From Elusimicrobiota bacterium (lineage in GTDB: Bacteria > Ratteibacteria > UBA8468 > B48-G9 > JAFGKM01): a stretch of 6,290 nt of DNA. The number at the start of each line of letters is the position of its first letter. Position 1 is the stretch's first letter. The position numbers and the translations under genes were made by a program. Where the stretch lies: assembly GCA_012515635.1 (NCBI GenBank), contig JAAYXZ010000001.1:1-6290 (forward strand). The letters run 5' to 3'. Of the stretch, positions 1 to 4,852 are shown piece by piece. The notes beneath the pieces were generated by a model. That model was not told the origin of the DNA, did no database searches, and worked only from the letters and a program-made list of their open reading frames with translations.

Positions 1-1
1 A

Positions 2-382
2 AAGAACAATTTTAAGTTGCTTTATCCGGACGAGTGGTCCATAAAGCAAAAGATAGAGGAGATAGCCACAAAGATGTATGGAGCGGAAAAAGTTGAGTAT
101 GCGCCTTTATCTGAAGAAAAGATAGCAATATATACTGAATGGGGGTTTGGACACTTGCCCGTTTGTATGGCAAAGACACATCTCTCTCTTTCTCATATCC
201 CATCGGTTAAAGGAAGACCGACAGGATTCACTCTTCCGATAAGGGATGTCCGTCTCTCTGCGGGCGCCGGTTTTGTTTATCCTCTATGCGGCGATATGCA
301 GACAATGCCGGGACTGCCTACTATCCCTGCTGGAACGAAGATAGATATAGATAAAGATGGCAGGACAATGGGATTGTTTTAA
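2..382 (+). CDS. fhs: Formate-tetrahydrofolate ligase, C-terminal part (5' end outside window)
   Basis: Formate-tetrahydrofolate ligase (formyl-THF synthetase) joins formate to tetrahydrofolate using ATP, giving 10-formyl-THF for purine and formyl-Met synthesis, or for the methyl branch of the Wood-Ljungdahl pathway in acetogens. Only the last 126 codons are present, of a family usually about 550-590 residues long. The frame is open from base 2 (KNNFKLLYPDEW...) and ends in TAA, so the TTG at 17 is an internal Leu codon rather than a start. Family blocks visible in order: IATKMYGAEKVEY, GFGHLPVCMAKTHLSLS, GRPTGFTLPIRDVRLSAGAG, and the near-terminal GDMQTMPGLPTIPA, ending DGRTMGLF at the normal C-terminus. 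The ATP-binding P-loop lies upstream of the window. The gene converges on the iron operon with a 15-base gap. The family call is secure; whether the role is acetogenic or only biosynthetic cannot be read from this fragment. Confidence 0.96.
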   Translation, partial: KNNFKLLYPDEWSIKQKIEEIATKMYGAEKVEYAPLSEEKIAIYTEWGFGHLPVCMAKTHLSLSHIPSVKGRPTGFTLPIRDVRLSAGAGFVYPLCGDMQTMPGLPTIPAGTKIDIDKDGRTMGLF

Positions 383-397
383 ACAACCGTAGTTTAA
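379..397. terminator. Weak inverted repeat between convergent stop codons
   Basis: TTAAAC (379-384) and GTTTAA (392-397) are perfect complements around a 7-base loop. They lie between the fhs stop (380-382) and the stop of the regulator gene (398-400), and the left arm overlaps the fhs stop. The stem is only 6 bp, with one G-C pair, and no clear T-run follows on either strand, so it is a poor intrinsic terminator. It is listed because it is the only secondary structure I see in the 15-base convergent gap. Confidence 0.15.
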
Positions 398-769
398 TTA
401 TCTCTCTGTCTCTTCCAAAGCAAGAAGAATTTTTTTATATGTCTGCGGGCTAATAATATGCTCTATTTTACATGCATCTTTTTTTGCTGTATGCTCATCT
501 ATTTTAAGAATATCTTTTAAGAATTTTGCGATGGTTTTATGTTTTTGATGAATCTGTTCCGCTGCTATCCTGCCTTTTTGTGTCAGTTCAACATGGCTGT
601 ATCTTTTTTGGCGCGCATAACCGTTTTCAATAAGAGTGCTTACAGCAGAGACCACAGAAGGGTTTTTAACTTTCAGATGTTGTCCTATATCCTTAATCCT
701 TGCTTTTTTGTTTTTCTTAGTCAAAATTATAATTGCTTCAAGATAGTCCTCAAGTGTTGATGTCAGCAC
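398..769 (-). CDS. DtxR/MntR-family metal-dependent transcriptional repressor
   Basis: A 123-residue metalloregulator, short like MntR (about 140) and lacking the SH3-like third domain of DtxR/IdeR. Residues 1-65 form the winged helix: LTSTLEDYLEAI opening, helix-turn-helix around 23-50 (ARIKDIGQHLKVKNPSVVSAVSTLIENGY) and a wing ending ELTQKG. Residues 66-123 form the dimerisation/metal domain. Candidate ligands are D8, E11, H77, C100, E103 and H104. D8/E11/H77/E103/H104 match the MntR pattern, while C100 sits where DtxR has Cys102 and MntR has Glu99. I chose the GTG start at 769: an AGGAG Shine-Dalgarno (777-781) lies 7 bases before it and the protein begins as the family does. A longer frame from TTG at 817 would add 16 atypical residues and run into feoB. 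It is the last gene of the feoA-feoB operon, its Shine-Dalgarno overlapping the feoB stop, so it most likely senses Fe(II) (or Mn(II)) and represses its own operon. The metal is an inference. Confidence 0.9.
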   Translation of the reverse strand: MLTSTLEDYLEAIIILTKKNKKARIKDIGQHLKVKNPSVVSAVSTLIENGYARQKRYSHVELTQKGRIAAEQIHQKHKTIAKFLKDILKIDEHTAKKDACKIEHIISPQTYKKILLALEETER

Positions 770-775
770 TTTTGT

Positions 776-782
776 TCTCCTA
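776..782 (-). promoter_or_regulatory. Ribosome binding site of the metalloregulator, overlapping the feoB stop
   Basis: Read on the minus strand, TTAGGAGAACAAAAGTG contains the feoB stop TAG (782-780), whose AG begins the AGGAG Shine-Dalgarno (781-777). The GTG start follows after 7 bases. This settles the start of the regulator gene and implies that ribosomes finishing feoB can restart on it. Confidence 0.8.
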
Positions 783-2765
783 ATATAATTTGAAACCTTG
801 ATAAAACAGCACAGCAACGACCCATCCTATAAATATAGACCATATAGTTGCGATAATAGCCCATTTTATTCCTGCTTCCTGCTTGATTACCGCAATAGTA
901 GCAATACATGGTATGTAAATCAAGGTCATCAGCATAAAAGCATAGGCGGATAGCGGAGTGAACAAACTGGACAATGCAGCAGTAATGCCTGCTTCCCCGC
1001 CAAAGACCGCTCCGAACGTTCCTACCACAAGTTCTTTTGCAACAAGTCCGAACAAAAGGGCTACCGCTGCCTGCCAGTATCCGAAACCCGCAGGTTTTAA
1101 TAATACAGCTAATTTACTCCCTAAAATTCCTATAAAACTATCTTCTCCTGCATAGGTGGCAGAGAGAGGGAAATAACTTAGCACCCATATGATAATAACA
1201 CCGAAAAATATAATTCCGCCGGCCTTTCTTATAAACAGGTATGAACGCTCCCATGCAGAGATAAGCATATTTCTTATATCGGGCGCATGGAAAAGCGGCA
1301 ATTCCATTATAATGGGCGGGCTTTCTTCTTTGAAAAATACGCTCTTAAATAATTTAGCGGTAAGCAGTCCTGTAAAAGTGCCTATGAGGTATAAGGAAAA
1401 GAGTATAGAACCCCTATTATGTTGGAAGAATATCCCTGTGAAAAGGAGATACACAGGTAATCGCGCAGAACAACTCATAAAAGGTGTAGCAAGTATAGTC
1501 AGGACTCTGTCTTTTTTTGTCTCAAGGGTTCTTGTCGCCATTATAGCAGGGACATTGCAACCAAACCCAAGTATCATAGGTATAGCGCTTTTTCCATGCA
1601 ATCCGATTTTATGCATAAGGCGGTCTGTGACAAAAGCTGCGCGCGCTATATATCCTGAATCTTCCAATGCGGCAAATACAAAAAACAGAATAAATATATT
1701 CGGAAGAAATATCAAAACAGAGCCGACCCCTCCAATGATGCCATCCGTTAAAAGTGACGCAATCCATTCAGGGGAATCTATTGAATGGAGAAGCGATGTA
1801 ATGTTTTTCGCCGCAAAAGCAAATAATTTTTCAAGCAGATGTGTAAAAGGACTGCCCCAATTAAATACTATATTAAACGTAGCCCAAATGAAGAAGAGAA
1901 AAGATAGAGTGCCGTAAAAAGGATGTATAAAAAAACGGTCCAGTTTATCGGTAAGTTTTATTCTGTTTTCAAGGATATCCATTCTTTTAGTGCATTCTTC
2001 TGATACCCCGTGTGTAAAGCCATACCTTTTTTCTATAAGATATGTCTCTATATCAGGGAAGCAGTTATAAACAGCGTCTATAACTTCTTTTATGTTCTGA
2101 TAGACAGGGGTTGTTTTAATGAACGCCTTTATATCGGCATCCTGTTCCAGCAGGCGTATAGCAAGAAATCTTATAGGGTAAGGCGAGGAGATATCTCCAA
2201 GTGCTTTTTCAACAAGAGATATTTGCTCCTCCGCTTCTCCGTAATTTATTTTAGTGATTACTTCCTTTTTGTCTTCAGATGCATCATATATCGCTTGTTT
2301 CAGCGCTTCTATCCCTGTTCTTTTACTGCCGATGGTTATTACGCATTTTGTTCCTAAAATGGTCTCCAAGTGATTAACATCTATTGCCAGACCTTTATCT
2401 CTTGCTACGTCATACATATTTAGGTCCAGAACCACGTTTTGTTCCAGTTCAAGGAGGAGCATCACCAGATAGAGGTTTCTTTCTAAATTGGATGCGTCGG
2501 CTACAACCACTACAACATCGGCCTTTTCTTTAACAAGGATATCTCTTGCGATTTTTTCATCTTCCGTAAAGGATGTAAGAGAGTATGTCCCCGGCAGGTC
2601 TAACATTTTAAATTTTGTATCTTGATATACGAAACTGCCTTCCTTGATTTCTACAGTTACACCCGGCCAGTTGCCTGTTTTTTGGTGGAGTCCGGTGAGT
2701 GCGTTGAATATTGTGGTCTTTCCTGTATTCGGATTACCTGTAAGGATAACGGTTTTTTCTTTCAT
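780..2765 (-). CDS. feoB: Ferrous iron transport protein B (GTPase and permease)
   Basis: FeoB is the inner-membrane Fe(II) transporter with a cytosolic G-protein domain. At 661 residues it is a normal single-gene FeoB without a fused FeoA. G domain: G1 GNPNTGKT (10-17), G2 Thr37 within WPGVTVE, G3 DLPG (56-59) followed by TYSLTSFTEDE, G4 NMYD (116-119), G5 region GSKRTG (146-151). A helical spacer follows to about 270, then HPFYGTLSFLFF opens the membrane part. The two Gate-type permease halves carry the expected signatures: GIIGGVGSVLIFLPNI (342-357), LEDSGYIARAAFVTD (367-381), GFGCNVPAI (400-408), PFMSCSARLPVY (428-439), WERSYLFIRKAG (505-516), GLVAKELVVG (573-582) and YIPCIATIAVIKQE (617-630). 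Conserved membrane cysteines C403, C432 and C620 are present. The ATG overlaps the feoA stop in ATGA, with AAAGG (2773-2777) seven to eight bases upstream. No frameshift or missing motif; no feoC follows. Confidence 0.98.
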   Translation of the reverse strand: MKEKTVILTGNPNTGKTTIFNALTGLHQKTGNWPGVTVEIKEGSFVYQDTKFKMLDLPGTYSLTSFTEDEKIARDILVKEKADVVVVVADASNLERNLYLVMLLLELEQNVVLDLNMYDVARDKGLAIDVNHLETILGTKCVITIGSKRTGIEALKQAIYDASEDKKEVITKINYGEAEEQISLVEKALGDISSPYPIRFLAIRLLEQDADIKAFIKTTPVYQNIKEVIDAVYNCFPDIETYLIEKRYGFTHGVSEECTKRMDILENRIKLTDKLDRFFIHPFYGTLSFLFFIWATFNIVFNWGSPFTHLLEKLFAFAAKNITSLLHSIDSPEWIASLLTDGIIGGVGSVLIFLPNIFILFFVFAALEDSGYIARAAFVTDRLMHKIGLHGKSAIPMILGFGCNVPAIMATRTLETKKDRVLTILATPFMSCSARLPVYLLFTGIFFQHNRGSILFSLYLIGTFTGLLTAKLFKSVFFKEESPPIIMELPLFHAPDIRNMLISAWERSYLFIRKAGGIIFFGVIIIWVLSYFPLSATYAGEDSFIGILGSKLAVLLKPAGFGYWQAAVALLFGLVAKELVVGTFGAVFGGEAGITAALSSLFTPLSAYAFMLMTLIYIPCIATIAVIKQEAGIKWAIIATIWSIFIGWVVAVLFYQGFKLY

Positions 2766-2998
2766 TTTGTTTCCTTTGTAATTTTGTTTACTATTATGCA
2801 GGATGCCATTCCTTGCCCTAAACCTATTCTTGTTCCGCCTTTTTCAATAATAACAGGACCGGGAGACGGCTTGATAAGTTCTATCTCGTCCCCTACAAGC
2901 ACACCTAACATCATAAGCCGTTTCTTTGCTGCCTGACATGCTGTTGTTATCTGCACTATCTTATATTTGCCCGGAGAAGATTTTACAAGAGGTCCCAT
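2762..2998 (-). CDS. feoA: Ferrous iron transport protein A (FeoA, SH3-like)
   Basis: FeoA is a small cytosolic protein with an SH3-like beta-barrel that is needed for, or stimulates, FeoB-dependent Fe(II) uptake. This copy is 78 residues, the usual size. The family pattern is visible: a start near the first strand (GKYKIVQITT), then CQAAKKRLMMLGVLVGDEIELI, matching the FeoA signature in which a helix ending RLxxLG is followed by xxxGxxIxxI. After that come PGPVIIEKGGTRIGLGQGMASCIIV, with the conserved Gly-rich hairpin and the late 'xxa..I.V' strand. The ATG at 2998 is the only sensible start, since the upstream in-frame ATG at 3010 meets TAA after two codons. The Shine-Dalgarno, AAAGGATGG, is somewhat far away, with 8-11 bases between it and the ATG depending on the pairing used. 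This is the first gene of the iron operon and lies about 30 bases downstream of a DtxR-type palindrome. Confidence 0.95.
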   Translation of the reverse strand: MGPLVKSSPGKYKIVQITTACQAAKKRLMMLGVLVGDEIELIKPSPGPVIIEKGGTRIGLGQGMASCIIVNKITKETK

Positions 2999-3027
2999 AT
3001 TTTATACCATCCTTTCTAAATAATTAA

Positions 3028-3051
3028 AAAAGTTAGATTAATCTAACTTTT
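3028..3051. promoter_or_regulatory. 24-bp perfect palindrome, probable DtxR/MntR-family operator of the feo operon
   Basis: AAAAGTTAGATT (3028-3039) is followed directly by its exact reverse complement (3040-3051). The core, GTTAGATTAATCTAAC, has the TTAG-N6-CTAA layout of DtxR/IdeR boxes. It lies 29 bases before the feoA ATG, where a bound dimer would block transcription, and the operon's last gene encodes a DtxR-family regulator. That this protein is the ligand is inferred from the motif and the gene context. It is unlikely to be a terminator: the stem is AT-rich without a loop, and it sits just downstream of a plausible promoter. Confidence 0.82.
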
Positions 3052-3080
3052 ATCGTAACATTTTTTAATTCAATATGCAA
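3052..3080 (-). promoter_or_regulatory. Candidate sigma-70-type promoter of feoA-feoB-regulator operon
   Basis: On the minus strand TTGCAT (3080-3075) and TACGAT (3057-3052) are separated by 17 bases. The -10-like box abuts the 24-bp palindrome, so transcription would start inside the operator, around 3045, and leave a leader of roughly 45 bases. The match to TTGACA/TATAAT is only partial, particularly in the -35 box. The spacing and position relative to the operator are what support it. A shifted -10 within the AT-rich stretch is possible. Confidence 0.4.
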
Positions 3081-3152
3081 AAATTTATAAAGGGGAGGAT
3101 AGATAAGATTTTTATTCTTCTTTTCACGCTCAATAAAAAGAAAGTTCTGTCC

Positions 3153-3169
3153 ATCTAATCCTGTTAGAT
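3153..3169. promoter_or_regulatory. Everted repeat ATCTAA-N5-TTAGAT related to the operator half-site
   Basis: ATCTAA (3153-3158) and TTAGAT (3164-3169) are reverse complements separated by TCCTG. The same hexamers make up the core of the palindrome at 3028-3051 but in the opposite order (TTAGAT then ATCTAA). It lies about 115 bases upstream of that palindrome, upstream of the candidate promoter. It could be an auxiliary regulator site or simply a 6-bp hairpin; CCATC (3151-3155) and GATGG (3172-3176) offer an alternative outer stem. AT-rich hexamers recur by chance, so confidence is low. Confidence 0.25.
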
Positions 3170-3222
3170 TTGATGGAAATAAGAGCATAAGCAATTTTTG
3201 TTGCTCCAATAAACTTAAATGG

Positions 3223-3246
3223 CATAAAAATAAGGATAACCCTTTT
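3223..3246 (-). terminator. Weak candidate terminator of the leucine operon
   Basis: On the minus strand, 26 bases after the leuB stop, AAGG-GTTAT-CCTT (3244-3232) can fold into a 4-bp stem, extendable by A-T pairs with one bulge. It is followed within two bases by TTTTT (3230-3226). Placement and the T-run suit an intrinsic terminator, but the stem is very short, so readthrough or Rho-dependent ending is equally plausible. Confidence 0.28.
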
Positions 3247-3271
3247 ATCTCTATTCCCTATTTTTTATGTC

Positions 3272-4348
3272 TTATATCTCTTTAACCAATTTGGCGAGAA
3301 AATCCCCCGCTTCACTGGTGCTCATTCCCATCTTGCCTGCTTCCAAGCTCTTGATATGCCCTTCTCCTGTTGCTTTTATGATAGCTTTTTCTATTGTTTT
3401 AGCCGCTGCCTCTTCTCCAAGTGTTTCAAGCATCATAGCTCCTGCAGAGATAGTGGCGATGGGGCATATAACGTTTTTGCCTGTGTATTTTGGCGCAGAA
3501 CCGTGTATGGGTTCAAACATGCTTACCCCGTCCGGGTTGATGTTTCCACCTGCCGCTATTCCGAGTCCACCTTGTGTCATAGCCGCTAAGTCTGTAATAA
3601 TGTCGCCGAACAGATTATTAGTTACAACGACATCAAACCACTCGGGGTTTTTTATCATCCACATACAAGTGGCATCTACAAATGCGAAGTTTAGTTTTAT
3701 GTCTGGAAAACCTACATTTATTTCTTTTGCTGTTCGTCTCCACAGGTCTCCAGAGTATGTCAGGACATTTGCTTTATCCACAACAGTCAAGGTCTTTGTT
3801 TTGTTGCGTTTTACTGCGTATTGAAATGCATATTTTATACACCTTTCAACGCCTTTTCGTGTGTTTATGTCCAGTTGCGTGGCGATTTCGTCCTGTGTCC
3901 CTTTTTTAAAGACGCCGCCCGTTCCGCTATAAACGCCCTCAGTGTTTTCTCTTACTACCACATAGTCAATCTCTTCAGGTCCTTTGTTTTTAAGAGGATG
4001 CCACACACCCGGATAGAGTTTGATAGGTCGCAGATTTATATATTGGTCCAGTTCAAACCGTATTCTTAAAAGTATCCCTTTCTCTAATATTCCTGGCTTC
4101 ACTTCAGGATGCCCAATGGCGCCGAGATAGATAGCATCAAATTGTTTCAGTTCTTTGATTGCAGAGTCAGGCAGAGCTTCGCCTGTTTTCAGATATCTGT
4201 CCCCTCCGAAGTCATAAGTAACAGTGTCAATAGAAAAATTGTATTTTTCAGCGGTTGCTTCAATAACTTTTAGTCCTTCATTGACAATCTCCGGACCTAT
4301 GCCATCGCCGGGAATCACTGCTATTTTATATGTTTTATCTTTACCCAT
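3272..4348 (-). CDS. leuB: 3-isopropylmalate dehydrogenase (beta-decarboxylating dehydrogenase family)
   Basis: LeuB oxidises and decarboxylates (2R,3S)-3-isopropylmalate to 2-oxoisocaproate, the last leucine-specific step before transamination. The 358-residue protein opens with IAVIPGDGIGPE (9-20) and carries the family's substrate and metal residues: R97 and R107 in LLRIRFELDQYINLRP, R133 and Y140 in VVRENTEGVY, K192 in VDKANVL, D225, and D249/D253 in NLFGDIITDLAA. The substrate loop LEKGILLRIR resembles the actinobacterial LeuB form (LERGLLLRLR). The cofactor segment is HGSAPKYTGK (282-291), with Lys-Tyr where many NAD-dependent members have Asp-Ile. Together with the leuA-leuC-leuD context this supports LeuB over isocitrate, homoisocitrate or tartrate dehydrogenase, though sequence alone does not exclude broader specificity. 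The ATG at 4348 has GGAGG nine to ten bases upstream and lies 28 bases inside the end of leuD, indicating coupled translation. Confidence 0.93.
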   Translation of the reverse strand: MGKDKTYKIAVIPGDGIGPEIVNEGLKVIEATAEKYNFSIDTVTYDFGGDRYLKTGEALPDSAIKELKQFDAIYLGAIGHPEVKPGILEKGILLRIRFELDQYINLRPIKLYPGVWHPLKNKGPEEIDYVVVRENTEGVYSGTGGVFKKGTQDEIATQLDINTRKGVERCIKYAFQYAVKRNKTKTLTVVDKANVLTYSGDLWRRTAKEINVGFPDIKLNFAFVDATCMWMIKNPEWFDVVVTNNLFGDIITDLAAMTQGGLGIAAGGNINPDGVSMFEPIHGSAPKYTGKNVICPIATISAGAMMLETLGEEAAAKTIEKAIIKATGEGHIKSLEAGKMGMSTSEAGDFLAKLVKEI

Positions 4349-4809
4349 TCTATCAGCCCTCCATTTTTTATTATATCCTGTAAAAATTCAGGATATTTTG
4401 TAAAAGTATAAGATTTTTGTTTTGTAATGTTTTTTATTACTCCGTTTTCAAGGTCTACTTCCAGTTCGTCTCCCTCATTTATCTCGCTTGCCTGAGGAAG
4501 TTCTATTACAGGCAACCCTATATTTATGGAGTTTCTTAAAAATATCCTTGCAAACCCTTTTGCTATTACTGCCGCAACTCCGCAACCTTTAATAGCAACT
4601 GGGGCATGCTCCCTGCTTGAGCCGCATCCGAAGTTTGTCTCTGCAACGATGATATCTCCTTTACTAACCTTCATAGTAAAGCCAGGCATAATTGTCTCCA
4701 TGCAATGTGCGGCAAGTTGTTTTTCATCTATGGTGTTAAGATATCTTGCTGCAATAATATCATCGGTATTAATGTTGTCTCCGAATTTCCACGCTTTTCC
4801 TTTAATCAT
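4321..4809 (-). CDS. leuD: 3-isopropylmalate dehydratase, small subunit (swivel domain)
   Basis: This is the small subunit of isopropylmalate isomerase, which pairs with LeuC to interconvert 2- and 3-isopropylmalate through dehydration and rehydration. At 162 residues it is the short archaeal-type form, compared with about 200 in the E. coli type. Motifs: GDNINTDDIIAARYL (10-24), NFGCGSSREHAP (59-70), which lines the active site, and FARIFLRNSINIGLP (86-100), ending with GGLIEWVK. The specificity loop after the TDD motif reads YLNT (23-26). Characterised methanogen isopropylmalate and homoaconitate isomerases differ at this loop (YLVY/YLVM against YLRT), so the loop alone does not decide the substrate; the leu context does. 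The ATG at 4809 has AGGGG about seven bases upstream and lies 43 bases after the leuC stop. The C-terminus runs a few residues past the usual end (IKHIK) and overlaps the start of leuB by 28 bases. Confidence 0.94.
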   Translation of the reverse strand: MIKGKAWKFGDNINTDDIIAARYLNTIDEKQLAAHCMETIMPGFTMKVSKGDIIVAETNFGCGSSREHAPVAIKGCGVAAVIAKGFARIFLRNSINIGLPVIELPQASEINEGDELEVDLENGVIKNITKQKSYTFTKYPEFLQDIIKNGGLIEWVKIKHIK

Positions 4810-4852
4810 AATACAACCCCTTTTTTATGTAATAGTAAAACGGACAGGATAG

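Larger units (their letters stand above)
3081..3271. other. Non-coding spacer between leu and feo operons
   Basis: This stretch has no convincing gene. The longest plus-strand start here, the ATG at 3075, gives 27 codons without a Shine-Dalgarno and does not resemble anything I know. It holds a weak terminator candidate just past leuB (3223-3246), a second small inverted repeat AGCAA/TTGCT (3190-3205), and everted ATCTAA/TTAGAT half-sites (3153-3169) that echo the operator. The sequence is AT-rich, with poly-A and poly-T runs typical of an intergenic spacer. I see no recognisable riboswitch. Confidence 0.6.

Noticed and set aside
12..203. 63-codon minus-strand frame at the left edge
   Set aside because: Antisense to the conserved fhs C-terminus and without a recognisable product.
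770..817. Sixteen-codon N-terminal extension of the metalloregulator from TTG at 817
   Set aside because: The extra residues (MLCCFIKVSNYIRRTK) do not fit the family, would overlap the feoB end, and have no good Shine-Dalgarno, while the GTG at 769 has an AGGAG at proper distance and gives the standard N-terminus.
1189..1917. 242-codon plus-strand open frame
   Set aside because: It lies entirely antisense to the conserved membrane part of feoB and its translation has no recognisable domain; it is a shadow of the real gene.
3028..3051. Palindrome as an intrinsic terminator of the leu operon
   Set aside because: It has no loop, is AT-rich, lies over 220 bases after leuB and immediately before feoA; an operator explains the position and the TTAG-N6-CTAA core better.
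3075..3158. 27-codon plus-strand ORF in the intergenic spacer
   Set aside because: No Shine-Dalgarno, very short, overlaps the candidate feo promoter and shows no known small-protein pattern.
3190..3205. AGCAA/TTGCT inverted repeat as a terminator
   Set aside because: Only 5 bp with no T-run following on the minus strand; may be chance.
3267..3824. 185-codon plus-strand open frame
   Set aside because: Antisense to leuB, whose catalytic motifs run through the whole region; composition is that of a reverse-strand shadow.
3356..4069. Cys- and Phe-rich plus-strand frames
   Set aside because: Shadows of leuB in other frames; overlapping each other, no Shine-Dalgarno, no family resemblance.
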